Below, one piece after another: positions 42,201-55,900 of a stretch of 64,000 nt of DNA. A program made the translations under genes and the position numbers. Numbering within the stretch: the first letter of the stretch is position 1; the number at the start of each line of letters is the position of its first letter. The stretch comes from Haemonchus contortus (lineage: Eukaryota > Nematoda > Chromadorea > Rhabditida > Trichostrongylidae). Below the pieces are notes generated by a model. That model did no database searches. It saw nothing but the letters and a program-made list of their open reading frames with translations, and had not been told where the DNA came from. The stretch spans positions 12,626,091 to 12,690,090 of the forward strand of contig LS997564.1 in NCBI GenBank assembly GCA_000469685.2, in the 5' to 3' direction.

Positions 42201-45200
42201 ACTTTTTAAATTTCCACCGTGAAAAGAAAAATTAAAGTTGCGTCAAACGCAGCCTTCTCCGGATACTCTTACGAGGTCAAAGAGAAATTCCTTTGAAAGA
42301 AAAGCTCTGAGTATGCTCCATCATGTACGATTAGGGATGTGGGAGTAGCTAGAATCTTACTATCATGGCAACTCAGTAATTTGAATAAGTATCCACCCAT
42401 TCAGACATTTTTTCTTGGTCAACCTTTTGTTTCTCAGGGATTTATGGGTTCCCCAGCCAAGAGAGAAATTTTGGAAAAAAAACTTTCGGAGGCTGGAACT
42501 CTCGTAAACCCTTCCGCACTTTTACTTTCATTTCCCTGGCACGTTGATGTGCTATATGTAGATATTTCCTTCAGCTGCATAAAAGCAATGGGCTAGAGGT
42601 CTTATGAGAAGCAACGAAAAACTAGTTTCTCAAAAGTCATGTCAGGGACTAACTGCTCTGCGGATTAGCCCTCGAAATCCTTAGACAAAAGAATGAACAA
42701 AGAAATAAGGTGACTTTCTGACGAAACTCGTTAGGGAGCCCCACTACTTTGCCCTCTGTTCATAAAAGTGAAGGCAGTTAAATGGGTACTCAACCGGTAC
42801 ATTAGCTTGGGTCGTAAGGCATTTGCAGACCATTGCCCTGCAAACGATGTTTCACCCAGAGTTATTGACTCCGCCGGGATGCGGCCATTTTACAAAAAAG
42901 ACTCATTCCACTGTAGTTAGACAAAGCTCTGGGCAAAAAATCTATTGACAGTAGCCCATTTGAAGGTTTTTCCTCCTTAGCTTTTTCTTTTTGACCACGC
43001 AGTTCTCTCGATTTCCGTTTCTGGAAACTTGGTTCCTCACGTTACATACCCTTATGGTTAATGTGCTAATAAATTTTACTCTTAACGATGTTTTTAATGG
43101 CCCATAAGAATTCTACAACATCAAGTGATGCGCCGAAGACATTTCCCGTTTCCGGCTGGGATTTGAGCCATTAATTCACTACGTCTAAGGGTATGGGTGT
43201 CTTTCCAAAAAAAAAGAAAATATAAAATCAGAGGAATAAAACAAAAAAGACAAATCAGCCCAAAGTGGATAGGATGGAAACAAGAGCAAAAGAGAGAGGA
43301 AAGCCTATAAAAGGCCCCATCAAATGCTCGACCGGTTTTTTTTTGTTTTTTTTTTTGTTTGGACACCGAAGTAAAAAAAAAAGTTAGAATAAAAATGGTC
43401 AGGGTTCGAATAGCACGAGGAATGGGTTAAAAAGTGAGAGGGAGAGAGAGGACGATGCTACTATGAATTGTGATGGCCCACAAAATCAGATATTTCCTCT
43501 TTTATTGATGATCCAAAGAAAAGTGTAGCTGTAGAAACGAGAAAAGGGCTGAAAATCGAATAAATAGCACTTGATCCTGGATTTTAGCATTCTGAGCCTT
43601 TTGGAGCACGAATAATTCCTTTTTTGTATGCATCTACTACCAATGAAAATCCTAAGGGATGTGTGGTATTTTTCTTTTTAGAGAATTTTTTTAGGAAGAG
43701 AAAAGTCCAAAAAGGTTCTTTTGGGGACAATTTAAGTTGAATGGATGAAATTACTGGAGAATAGTTAAATTAATCCCTTAGAAGATCATGGACAAGTGAG
43801 ACCATCTGATGAAAGGACGATAAATGTATTCATTTGAGACCATTCATCAGTCAGTCGCGTGGGTTCTAGGTAAGCCCCACCGTTCAAAACTCATTAAAAC
43901 CATGCTGGAGGCATATATAGGGAAACGTCTCTTTCCTAAGGTTCAAGCTTACTAGTAGGTTCTCATTTAACGGCCAGTAAATTAAATTTGGTTTGCTTCT
44001 GAAGCATCTTATTCGGCGATAACAGTGTCATATAAAGTGCATTCCCTTCCTTCATAGGACTACGAAAACCTTCCCATGGGAGTATGCCACCCATTTTTGC
44101 TATACCGGAGCTACTATGGCCAATGAGTGGATGTGGGTGATGTCTACATACGCATTAAGACTGTTGTTGACAACATTTTATCGATTTAAACCGAGTTTTC
44201 CTTGTAAACACAGAGGCATCATTGATGTTTTTGAGATTTCGTCAAATTTTTGTATAGTTTGAATAATTCAAAAACTTACATCGTCATCGTTCTCCGGTTT
44301 GCAGAGATACCGTGAGATTTCAGTGGTTGTACCGAAATCGATCGTTTCCAAGGGGATCGATAATTCGCCCATTTTGTCGTCTTTCGACAATCGATCGTAA
44401 TCGTAGACGGTGAGCATGAGCGTTTTCGATTGTAACTCGTTGAAAGGCAACTGAAACAACAATCAGTTTGGAACAGAATTCTTCCCGAACCCGTCCAACT
44501 TCCCCGAGCAACTCTAAGGATGGATTACGGGCAACCTCCAAGAACCCAATAGATTGATTATTACAGTTCCTGTTTGGGTTCCCGGGACGTCTTCTCAAGA
44601 AATCGGGTGTCTATGGGTTTGTGCGTATGCATTTCCAATGCAATGGCCGTCGTTTTACCACACACTTAACGGTGGCATGTCATTAATATACAATTACCGC
44701 CGTTTCCTCGTAGTGTGAAGCATTTTTGGCGTATATATAGCGTATATATAAGTGTCTGCTGCAAAAAAACGTTTCTGGGTGCCGGAAATCGGAACGACAA
44801 TGCCTCTATTTCTAACGGCTTGGGAGGAATTTCCTTCTGTAACTGTTCAGGCAGGTATGATTAAATCACTCGGAAACGCCATTCCACCCACATCCACAAA
44901 TGCAATTTAGAATTGGAAATCGGAAACCATATCGTGGGTGGCATGGAGGTGTTTTGATGAACAATCTAGCGCTAAGAGGGCTTCCATTTATAAAAAAAAA
45001 ATGGCGGAGATTGACTATCGCATGGAGTATCGCTGAAGCTCATGTTTGGGACGCTCAAGGGGTAGACGACCTGAAACTTTATTCAAAAACAAACTGCCCT
45101 AGAAAGTGCCATAAAGCGTTTCCTTTCGGAATGATTGACTTCCGGCTTCATGTCACGGAAGTTCATGTAGCAAGTCTCAATCTCCCAGAGGCAATTACGT

Positions 45201-48200
45201 GGAAGGAAATGGGAGAACAATTAATGTCGCTTTGACGGAAAGTAAATGAGGTGTCAGTTCCGGGTTGAAAAGCTCAGGACTCTTGAACACTTGGGAAATC
45301 AGGGATCAAAGAAAATCAGATCAATGGAGACAGTACTGCAGCATGCCCTTTTGGTGACAGCTATTTCACAACGTAAGGCTGGCTATTGTCCAAAACTGGA
45401 AGTTTCTGCCCGTCATCGAAAACATAAATCGAGAATTCATGTCACATTAAAGTCCGAAACTCGTGTTCTCCTGGGATCCATGATCGATTTGAATCGGAAC
45501 AAAATCATCGAAGAAAGATTTTCGTAAAAGACATCAACGGGAAACGGGAGCTGCTATTCAGAAACTTCAACTATTGTGAAGCCATTCTTGATTTTTGTTG
45601 ATTTCATGCAGCTGAATTTCAACGGTATCGGTTTCAACAAATCCGTTTTTCGGGGGTTCATAACAGAGTTTCCGAAGAACTCCACTTTCCAAAAAAAAAC
45701 CATTACGTTTTCACTTCTCGTGCACGATTTTCTTTGTTTTGGCAAGCAGATTAGAGGGTTCAAAGGGTCTTATGGGTATGGAAAGGTTCTGATAGTACTG
45801 GGGACACATTACCCACAGTGTCCGAACACCATTTTCAAATAGGCTTCTACGAAAAAAGAACTCTTCGTGACAGGAACCATAACCTCATTCAATACAATCT
45901 ATCCCCACAGTAGATTAGGGACATCTACTTAGCTCCTAAAGATAATGAAAAAATTGAATTTGAGTAGAAGCCCATCTAGTTGCATGAATAAACAACAAAA
46001 GAACTCACTGAAAACAGAAAGGTCTCATTAAAGACGGGATTCAGGGAGTTTCGTATGATTTTTGTCTCATATTTCTGCTTTCGTTCAGGTAGAATACATA
46101 ATTTCACATAGGGGTCAGACATTCCATTCCGATCCATTGCAGGAAGTCCATGTGCATCAAGTATCATCACGGATAACTGAAATGAAAGATCGTTGATACT
46201 CAAGACGACAAGCAATCAAATTTTGTCCCCACTCACGACCCCTCCATCCTCCGACTTTCATTCAGAATTTCATTTCCACTTGAAGAGGAACGAGTCCCTC
46301 TGTTCACCTAATGGTCGGATATCGTTCAATTGAAAAACATAGGCGATTTTCAAACCTCAAGTCTTAAAGGGTTCCCACATAACTCACCTACTGAAGAGTA
46401 GGGAATCCTATTAGGGAGTGTTTTGTTTGAAACACGTCCGCAAAAGCATCGGAGCGCTCGGGAATGTGAACGTGACAGCGCTAATCGAGCTGATAAGGCC
46501 GACATTTCCGGCTGATTGTATACTCTAGTTGGCTCGTCATTTTATTATCGGTCACTTGACCGTAGAACCTTTCGATTCCTTTGTTTTGAGAGCGCTGTGT
46601 ATGAGGAAACCCGCAATCGGAGAAGTTCACCTGTTGGCTGGCAACTGGGAAAGCTGGATAATGACTGCCAGATGGCCTGAATGCTCCTGACTTTTATGTT
46701 TTTAGTCATAATTATGACACCAACTGGCATCTGGAAAAAGCTGGAGAAGTATATTTTTAACTGTGCTCAGCACTCCCAATGTTCCCAGAAGCCCCCCAGA
46801 AGGGAACGGATAACTTTCAAGTTGTTCAAAACTTTGAAAGAACCGAAGTAGAGGTGCTAATTCTAAAATGAAGCCTTTTCTTCGAAATATTGAGCAAAAA
46901 AGCACTTGAAAGCCCTAGCCTTTGCTTACTGCCGGGATACGAGCCCCTCGAGCCATCTGCCCTTCGAGGCCTCTCACCAAACTATCACACTCAGCCTAGT
47001 CTGAAAATACATTACTGCCCTGAACTTCCAACCTGCTAATTGCACTTGCCCCAAGCCAGGCATTTTCTTCCTTCAGAGGAATTTTGAAAACTTTCAGTGA
47101 GAGAGTCTCTACGGTAGAGGTGCGGCTTACCTCAGCTTTCCTCCGTTTCTTAACTATAGCAAACACTTGGCTTTGAGTGAACGTATACAGGCTTTAAAGA
47201 CAAGCGTGTGAAAACACCATCCCAGCAACCGGTAAGACGCGGAAGTGATCAGTAAGATATTTTTAAGACGGAGAGGATAAAAATTATGTGATTTTGTAAT
47301 CGTATAATCGTTACGACAGAGGAAAATCGCGCCATCATTACGCACTTTAATAATTCGAATATCCATTCCCTGACCAAACGACCCTTTCCCTTTTACTCTC
47401 CCGGCTCCAAGCTCTAAATTTGTCTGAAGAAAAGGAGAAACAGAAACACTGAAGTATGAAGATCGATTGTTTTCAAGAAATATAAGGCATCAAAAAAGTA
47501 GCAAGAAAAGGAGTTGTACGAGATCATATGTCCATAATCATCTGAGTGTCTCCCACACAAGCGTACTATTCGTCTGAATCCTAACGTTTCATTGTGAATA
47601 GTGTTGCTTCAGCAAGGCCTCCATAACACGGCCGTTTTTGGGCGTGTCAGCCAGCCAGTTTTGGAGCCCGTCGAGGTCACTTTTCGATCCATACTGGCCT
47701 ATGTACTATCTCTGAAGTTCACGGTCACACTTCATCCAGAGGGAAACCTTTTTTCAGAAACATTTCAAGGAGTCCGTGGAATAAAATCCGCGATAATTCT
47801 CAGAATAACCATATTCATAGCAAAATCAGAGCTATGAGCTATGCATAAGGAAAGCATCAACATGCCAGATGCTGTACTTTAAGAGAAATTACTTTAGTAA
47901 CGTTGACTGATGTGATATGTCCTAATACGTTTTTCCGGTCACACATGTCTACGTAAGCAATCTCAAAGATTATTCTTCCAACGAAAAGATCTACAAGTAT
48001 AGTTGATTTAGTTATAAGCAGAAATAGTGCAAGATACTTCCGCGAAATAAACATGTAGGACATTTTGTCCGCCTGTGGCTATAGCTGCCTACATCGAGAC
48101 TTAGCTACATGCATCGAGCTTTTATGCATAATTAGTGCAGCAGTTGACCATAGAATTGATTGGCCTCTTCTTGGGCCAGAAGCTTAAGCTCTATTTCGAC

Positions 48201-49003
48201 CGTGGAGTTTGTCATGCTATTGACATCAATTCTATGAGGTCGATATTTGCCGTTGTTTGCTCACAAGAACACCCGCAATTGAAATTGGCTCCGGTTCAGC
48301 AATTAGCTAAAGCATCACCAGACCAACGCTACACACTCGACTACCAATCATTAAGTAAATAGCCCTAGGCGAAAGACGAAAAATAGCCTTTTCAAAAATC
48401 GACCTGCAGTGATTTTTTTGAAAAAAAAATATAAAATCCTAGTAGAAAAAACGTCTTTTGCAGTGGTTGTATCAAATAAGTCAATGAGATAAAAAGCAAA
48501 AAAAACAATGGGGTACTTTAAGAAAACCTGGTTTTATTTTTTATATCCTGATTTTTGAGCTACAGTTGTGTTATCTTGGAAAATCCAAAACAGAGAGAGA
48601 TCTTCGACCTGACCCAGAATGAATGGGATTGTTTCCTTATTTTTTTTTTCCTACCCTGGTGAAAAAAAAAGATCAGGAAGAAAAGCTCTTGAAAACCAAT
48701 TCGCCTACATGCTTTTCCCCTCAAGAAAAGAGAGCAAAATGAGATTCAGAATCTGACTTGAAAATCATCCTGAGAATCTTTCCCTTGGTAGTTTTTAGCC
48801 GGACAGCGTTCAAGCTTGTTCAAACTGCCAGGTCCTACCTTATTTTGAGCGAAGTCATACTCAAGGCGTAACCGTATTTCTCCAAAGTTGTTTATATCGA
48901 CGGCATCGGGAATTCCGTTGACATCCGGTTGAACGTTGAGCGTTTTCGACGTAAATGCCGGCACATCACTAATGGCAACTGTCTTGTTTGCGGCGGCTTG
49001 GTA
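33206..49003 (-). CDS. Synaptotagmin-family protein, C2A and C2B (N-terminus not found)
   Basis: Membrane-linked calcium sensor family acting in vesicle exocytosis. Exons on the minus strand: 48839-49003, 46009-46176, 44280-44450, 39039-39159, 34543-34676, 33807-33872, 33650-33685, 33206-33328. All are GT-AG with continuous phase, giving 327 residues. C2A runs from [11 protein letters not shown] through [16 protein letters not shown] and NPVFNETF to [11 protein letters not shown]2B runs from [12 protein letters not shown] through [32 protein letters not shown] and [14 protein letters not shown] to the terminal VVQWHTL (WHxL motif) and a basic tail. The calcium-binding Asp positions of loops 1 and 3 are present in both domains. 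Introns reach 5 kb; one exon is only 36 nt. The transmembrane exon must lie above 49003. Which snt paralogue this is I cannot say. Confidence 0.93.
33505..33546. repeat. Perfect 42-bp palindrome, no loop
   Basis: GTTTAAGGTATAATTTTGAG followed by CGC and the exact complement back to CTTAAAC, 21 bp per arm. It lies in the intron between the last two synaptotagmin-like exons and directly abuts the first copy of a 30-bp direct repeat. Confidence 0.95.
33547..33979 (+). repeat. Exact 30-bp direct repeats flanking two small exons
   Basis: TATTGTCAGGTATGTATCTC plus AAGAAATAAG occurs at 33547-33576 and again at 33950-33979. The interval between holds the 36-nt and 66-nt exons of the synaptotagmin-like gene. 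The second copy overlaps the left edge of the inverted-repeat element at 33976. Confidence 0.9.
33976..34334. mobile_element. 359-bp long-inverted-repeat (MITE-like) element
   Basis: Left arm TAAGCAAACCAGCCCGTTTG running about 125 bp to CCAGGTGGAAG is repeated in reverse complement at the right end with about 90 percent identity. The central loop is about 100 bp. There is no coding capacity. The boundaries are the limits of arm similarity; no target duplication is certain. Confidence 0.75.
39411..39432 (+). repeat. C homopolymer, 22 nt
   Basis: Uninterrupted C run in synaptotagmin-like intron sequence; its length is likely unreliable in assembly. Confidence 0.95.
39598..39625. repeat. 11-bp inverted repeat, 6-nt loop
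   Basis: GAGCTGTGGAG, TGATTT, CTCCACAGCTC. A small perfect hairpin in the long intron. Confidence 0.8.
40783..41208 (-). other. 141-codon open frame with a hydrophobic segment, inside an intron
   Basis: The C-terminal half has a strongly hydrophobic run ([20 protein letters not shown]) followed by RSRRP. It superficially resembles one receptor helix followed by a basic loop. There are no other helices, no splice context and no family match, and it sits on the same strand inside a 5.1-kb intron. Chance or a decayed receptor fragment are both possible. Confidence 0.15.
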
Positions 49004-52000
49004 CTGGAATGAAGCAGTCAAACGTCTTCACACGTAGCACAAGAAAAAAGGAAAAAAATTTAAAAAAAAAGATGTTATGAAATAAAGGAGTGTAAGTGAT
49101 AAGAAGTGCGAGCTTCATATCAGAGAAAAGTACTGGGCGTATTACGTGTAGAAGTGCAAGGGTAACCGGAAGTCTGAGCCAATTTCAGTCGAATATTTTC
49201 TTTTCTAGCCGTCTTATCAACCCTCTCACTTTGTACCTCATGTATCGCGCTAACACTCGCAACAGCGTATGCTTTGCGCACGCATAGAATTTCCTCTACC
49301 TCCTTTCGTCTCCACCTTTTGAACACTATCTCATCTCGCCTCAAACGCTGATCGCCGAGTATGATCACAACACCAGCCTCTGATATTTGATAGTGGACTT
49401 TGCTCTAACGTCATCTGCTCCTGTGATTACTCTATATATTTTGGTTTTTTATTGCACCCAAGACTTTTTTACTTCATAAATTCATACTCAACCAAAGTTC
49501 ACCTTACACAACCAAACTTAATCAGCTATAGGGCTGACCGCATCTCTGCAGTACTTAATATATCAAATGAATGAACACATGAATTATGGGAGGAGTTGTT
49601 GTGGTTAAAAGGAAGGCTCCCAGCGAGGCTAGAGCGTTGATTAATTATGTTCCTTCTCCAATTTCCTTTCCTCCAATAACACTTATCTTTTTAATTGACG
49701 TTTTCACGCCCTCCCTCAAGCTCTTTTTGCTTTTTGCCTTTTGTTAATGTCTTTGAATAGAAAATAGGGCTTCAAAAAACGTGTTATCTGAAAACATAAT
49801 CACTTTTTCCAATGGTTTCCTGAAGACTTATAGGAAGCCCAACCTTGAGCTCCCTAATCTCCCTTTTTCTATTGAGACCCCTTACTACCATACAATTAGA
49901 AACAAAACATAAATATGGAACAAATTCCTATACAAGCTTATTTCAACTGCTCTCAGAGAAATCAGGGAAATTGTAGCTTTCAGCTTATTACTCTATCCAT
50001 ATGGCAGAATAAAATTCAAGGAAATCTGGTTAGAAGTGAACACTAACGAGACGAAATGAGCGCTAATTTTCGCGATTCATCTTTGTTCTCTACAACAGCA
50101 GCTGCAGCAGCAGCATCTCTGCAGCACTGTAACGGAAGCATTTCTAAGACCTTCGATCAATACGTATATTTTCTGTTGAAAACGCAACCTATGTCACTTA
50201 CTTTTGCGGTAACACCACGGAGAAGGCGCCTATAAGTCAAGTACGGCGAAATTTCGCCTCGAAGTGAAAAATGGCTTAACAACGCTGCCGAGGGTCTGAG
50301 CTCGACAGTTACACCCCTGACGAATTCGAGATAGATCGATCAGCTCGGTATGGAAGGCTTCAGCTAAAAGCGATAGGACTGATAAGATCAGGGCTACAGT
50401 TAGGGAAGACATGGCAGCAGGAGACATCGGTTGGATGAGACGAGGCATCAAATAAGGGCATCCAGTGAGAAATTCAGAATCCATTCAGTTCCCCCGTACG
50501 TCCGGTTTCCTTTTACATCCCCAAGATCCGTAACCGCAAAATCGAGCCTCATTCTACCCATTTTCGGACGTGTCCTTCGTTTTTTATTCGAAAGACGTCA
50601 CATTGTCGTCGCGCCTGAATAGTAAAGGGAAACCTGAGATTTTTCTCCCGTGCTATTGAAAGAGAACATTCCCGTGGGTATAACCCTAGTTACCTCATAA
50701 AGAAGGTTTCGTAGAGAAACATTAGACAAGGCAGATTGCAGTTATGGTCCCCGTGACCCTACTGACCTTACCTATAGCTCGCTTATTCGATCGGCAAAAA
50801 AAACTCGGAGGGTTCAAACGCTTCAGAATTTTTTTGTGATGGTATCGTTTTTCCTATGTTCTGAATTGAAATTGAATTTCTTCGCCAACGTTTGTTTTAT
50901 GATATTTTTTTATAATTCGACAAACTGCGACACCGCATTCAATTATAAAAAGCGAAACTACTAATGAAGAGGTAGAATTAGCTGTTTAGGCTTTGAAGCC
51001 GTTACAGATTCAGGTAGCACGGCTATTTCGGGAAAGATAAGCATCGAGTAAGTCACAAGTCGGTATCTGAAGCTGAGTACTTATAGGAGGAAGGAAGGAT
51101 TGACAGCCAATTGTGATTCAGAGGAGCAGTCTGAACCCCCGGGCAACGTGACAGAAGGCGGCACCGTCCCCTGGTCGGTCAGGTTACGGTAGAAGCGGAA
51201 CCGCCCTCCTTGGTCCCGAACAGTTCCAGGAATTATTAGTAGGATTTCAAGCCCATTATGAATGCCATCTATCAAGTTTTTCTCTGAAATAATACAAATT
51301 TCAACAGTTTCGCTCTTTTCGTGACATACGGGTGTCACGCCATTGAACGGTTTTTTCTACGGTTTCCATAAAATTTCGAAAATTCAGAAAGAATTGAAAA
51401 CAAACGAAAATCTTCCTTTAGACAGGTTCCGTCATCTTCTGGAGCCCTCAGTCACCTTTAGGGAATCTCCAAGCCAAAAGACTTATAAAAACCGCGCTTT
51501 TCGATACCTTAAAGTACGGCCAGGTGCTGAGATATCAGGGCAAGGCTGGTGCTAGTTGGACATTGTGCCGGTTTTGTTTTAAAGGACATTTCCTAATGAA
51601 TTCGATCTTCGAGATACCCCTACACTAGTGCTTCTTCACTGTGCTCTCAATAGTTCCCAAGAACATCTGGAAGTGGGGAATGAGACCGTTTTTAAGCGTT
51701 ATCATGGCGTTTCCGCTTTCTTACCCACTGTCACTCGAGGGATCGAGATGAAATATCGGGATATTCACGACAATTCTGCAAATGAGCTTCAGGATTATCA
51801 CCACGGTGACCAGACATGTGCCGAAGAGGCGATGATCTTCTCACATGTGTAATCACCTCTAATTCGTGTATACAAAATAAGGTCAATGAGGATCAAGAGA
51901 GCAAGAAAGAGAGGGAGTTGTTTGTTTGTTGATTACAGAGTAAGCATCAAACAATTCAATGGCTACCAGCAAACTTACACGACTTGCCGAATTATTCCCA

Positions 52001-52920
52001 CCACCACGACGAATTGGACAACAAGTGGTGAGAATACGATAGAATGGGGAACAGGCGACAGCGCCAGTCGCCCACATCACTTTCGGTCGTCTTGCAGCTC
52101 TCACTTATCAGCTGCGAACTGGCTGGTACACTTTACGGAATCATCTATTAATTCCGTCGAACTGCCTTATCTAAAAACTGATTCGAAGTTATGTAGGAGG
52201 GGAAAATGGCAAAAACCTGCAGCTAAGGAGAACAGTGAATCCCTAGAATCTCATAAGAACTCGAAGAAGCCGAATATGGCAGCCCAAATGGACTGATGCA
52301 GCCCGCTAAACTACTCCTCCGACGTAGAGTCAGCCCCCTCGGTCTTCGTCATGGGCGTGGCTCACGCGGGAAGGTCCTATAGCGAATCCATGCCGCCGAC
52401 TACCGTAGCGACCTGACTCGTCGACGCGTTGAGTTTTCTCATTTCCTATTCGTTAGCCTTGTGAATTTCAGTTATATTTGGGTTATATCGCTTTTATTTA
52501 AAGATTCAGGGCTTACTTCGTTGCTTGTCAATCGTTCCGTAAAGATTTTTGCCTGTGGATGCTGTGATACATAGTTTTCAACCATTTGGGGCTAAGTTCA
52601 TGCGTGAATTCCCTATCATTGCCCTTTTTCCCGGGAAAAATAATTCTGAAACCTCCTTTTGAAATTGTTGCTGTGTCAAGGATATTACGAGGTTTTATTT
52701 TTGTGAATAAGCCATTTAGTAGTCAAGTTATGTCCTGATAAGCTGAACTCCTAAGATGAATGTTGTCTTTTTTTCTTATGCTTGAGTTGAGCTCTTTTGT
52801 GAAGACGGTGTTTAGAAACTCAGGATTTTTTATTATGCTCATGCGTTTGTATTTGTTCCATATCTCAACGATACCTTACTTTTCATTGTTTCTTGGACTT
52901 TATAGAAACAAATTTATCTC
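49004..52920. other. Upstream region of the synaptotagmin-like gene and of rps-29
   Basis: Missing 5' exons of the minus-strand synaptotagmin-like gene should lie here or beyond. One candidate is at 50310-50412. A frame at 51081-51338 (minus) follows a decent acceptor, but its residues match nothing. A CpG-rich block at about 52320-52440 stands out and may belong to the rps-29 promoter. Confidence 0.4.
50310..50412 (-). CDS. Candidate signal-peptide or anchor exon
   Basis: From an ATG at 50412 the minus strand reads MSSLTVALILSVLSLLAEAF then HTELIDLSRIRQG, with a clear hydrophobic core like a signal peptide or signal anchor. A possible donor (GG then GTGTAAC) follows. It could be an N-terminal exon of the synaptotagmin-like gene, but the phase does not obviously fit its first known exon. 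No independent support was found. Confidence 0.2.
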
Positions 52921-52931
52921 TATATTTTTAG
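52921..52931 (+). promoter_or_regulatory. Probable trans-splice acceptor of rps-29
   Basis: TATATTTTTAG ends 11 bp before the ATG, a pyrimidine-rich 3' splice site with no matching upstream coding exon. In nematodes, ribosomal protein mRNAs usually receive a spliced leader at such a site. Ordinary cis-splicing of a 5' untranslated exon is the alternative. Confidence 0.6.
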
Positions 52932-52942
52932 CAAAACTCACA

Positions 52943-55900
52943 ATGGGCTTCGCCAATCTGTGGTTCTCGCATCCTCGCAAATTTGGTCCAGGATCTCGTT
53001 CTTGGTGAGTTTTTACAAAGTTAATATGTTTTTTCTTGGATATTTCTTTCACATTTGCTGGCAGGTGAACCGATTTCTTTCCCGTAAAAGGATACGGTCA
53101 GGTTGTTGTTTCTGTGGCCACAAGCTCTTTTTCGAATCGCTGCTAATCTCTGTTTTTCACCCATTAGTTGCACTCTGGATGCCGGTTATTACTCTCTTTT
53201 TTTTCCTAATTTTAAGTCTTTTTTGTGATACACGTAGCGCTTGTGGGTTACAGCACAGCCTTTCTTCAACGCTGAGCGCTGGAAAACCAGTGAAGAAAGT
53301 GCAGCCCATTTTGTGAGCCCATAATGGTGTTCAGGAGAGAAGAATAAGGCTTGGCCAAGGCTTTTTCAACTGACTCATCCACCCAGGTTCCTGAGTTCAA
53401 GGTTTTTCACCTTGAACTCAGGAATCTGGGTGGATGAGTCAGTTGAATGTTCAAGTCTTGCCTCATCCCAGCTTTTTCCCCGACGAATCATCCCACCCAT
53501 CATCTCTCCGGCGGCCTACCCGTATTCTGAGGTGTAATATTTGTTACTTGTCCTCTGCGGTCTAATGGCTCAAGCTTAGAACAGCGGTCCCCTACCCCTA
53601 CACTTTCCTCAAATTGATGTTAACTTAATAGTTTTGGAGATGTTGAATATCGAAGCATAGATCATAGCCTTGATTGAGAGGTGATATGACCGTCGTGTTC
53701 GTATCTTCTTCTTTCACGCCTTATTCCTACGTCGTCCAGGGTCCACTACTTCTGTTATGACAAATACTTTTTCCTATCGGTTTCATCTGCTCATCTGTGG
53801 TTTCGGGTACAGTGGGTGAGTAAGACATGTTTTCGTGTTTTTGTTGTCATGCTTGCTAAGTATGTGATTGAAGTCGACCACAATTGAGAGTGAGCTTGCG
53901 ATAGCTCACGTAATGGTATTTTACAAAATGTAGACATTTCTTCTGTGAGGGTGGAAAAGGCGGAATGAAATTTGCGCTTATTTCAAGAAGCCTGGGCCAA
54001 TAACTTGTTTACTTCGTTTTATCCTAGAATATTCGCTCCCCATTTGTCTTCGAATCCAGAGCCAGAAAGAGTGAGACTGTCCGTCTTACATTTCCCGCAC
54101 TCACTTTCGAAAATGTTTTAGGAAATGGGAAACATCCTTAATTCAATATAAATTATTAGGCGTGATGCATTCATTGTAATACGGATATGCACACGAGACA
54201 ATTCATAATTTGGTTCAATGCTAACTTTTGGTGGGGATGACGGTGCCTGTTATCGAAAAAAATAAGGATGATTATACACAGAGTGGTGAGAGAATTCCAC
54301 TGAAAACAATCATCTGAAGCATACAACACTTCTCACACTAGCTTCTATTTTTGGATCATAGCTTGGGCAGCCATCGTGTGTATCCTTTTTCATAAAGACA
54401 TGTTCCATTATAAGTTATTTTTTTTTTCGTTCTGAGATGTTTAATTGGTTCATAGTACTTTCTCAAGAATTTGACCGCTGCTGAAGACCTGTTGCTTTTA
54501 CGTCCATTTCCCAGAGAATGTAATACGGCTCATTCCCACCTTTAATATAACATTCTGACGTTTCCACAAACAGATCGTAAAGTGACATTATGATCTTGTT
54601 GTTCCGTTTTATTTCTGATGTGGTCCTAGTGTTTTACGATATAACGTCCATTATGCAGTCAATGTTGTTGATTCCGACGTGGATTCAATCTCCACATCCG
54701 TTTCCTGTTCTCCCATGTAGTCCCCAGAATTTTTCTCTAAATACTCCTTGTTCCAAATAAACCACAAGGGATGATTTGGACTAACGGGGTTTGGGCTGGA
54801 CTAACGGGGTTCGGTCATGAGGTGTATACATGAAGAAGAACTTTATGAGGTTCGGTTATCTTCGGAGTGCATGTTTATTTGGGCTCGAGAGAAGCCTAGA
54901 CACTTGAAAAATGGGCAAAGGTTAAGAATGGGCCGACAGTTTAGGTGAAGCAGGCTCATCTGCGATGGCAGAGCGCGTTAAAAGTGGGCGGTATCTTCTA
55001 TAGGAATTCATAAAATGGTTTCAACAAAAGATCTAAAGTTCAGTTCGAAGATGTAGCAGTAAGCAAGTCCAAAGTAGTCGAGCGTGATCTTGAATGGAAG
55101 GTGGTTTCTGGCAAATTTCTCAGCTTGTATCGAAAGCGTTCCAGAGTTCGAAAAATTGGATCGAGTTTATCGAAAGCGTAGTCAAATTTGAACAGTGGGG
55201 GAGGGGTTACATACAAACTATTATAACTTTATCTTAGATATGAATGGTTAGAGGCTATCTAAGGAATTGTGGTCAATTTGCTGTGATGGGCACGGCTCGC
55301 AGTGGGGTGAAATCGAAAATTCATACCACCCTTAAAAATATTCCAGTGTTCGTATAAGCGATATTGAAGGCTATCGAAGGAATATAATGTAATCCTAAAT
55401 TATCCTACCGTATTTCTAACCTCGCATCCGACCCTAATGTTCATCACGCGCTAACTGTTTCTGCCAGTTGGTCTGTGTGGGTATGTGTATGCGTCAGTGC
55501 CGATGTGTGTTTTTCAACGGAAATTTATGTTCCCTAATACCCAGAGTACTGAAGTTTTGCAAAAGAAGAGGCGGCAAAATGGCAACACTGAAGATTAGTG
55601 GCGAAACTCGGCTTTAACCTCGGGGGCGGGGAGTGCGCAAATATTTTCCTCTTTGACTTGGTGCGTTAAAATTGGGTAAGAAATGTAAGGGGCAGATTAT
55701 AAACACTGACCCACTGATCGGTTGACGGCACGACTAAGCTGCATCCTAAAACGTCGGACTGCGCAAAAAATGTTCCCTCAGAGCTGCAGCGTTAAAGTTT
55801 GAAAGTTACACAGGCGGTAGGACCAGACTTTGATTGTAGGTGCTAGGAAGTGACTGTGCTGCATCACATCTTCGAGGAGGGGGATGGGTGTGAAGAGGAC

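Noticed and set aside
51081..51338. 85-codon minus-strand frame after a TTTCAG acceptor
   Set aside because: Looks partly coding but matches nothing, has no partner exon, and its GC-rich part may belong to a repeat.
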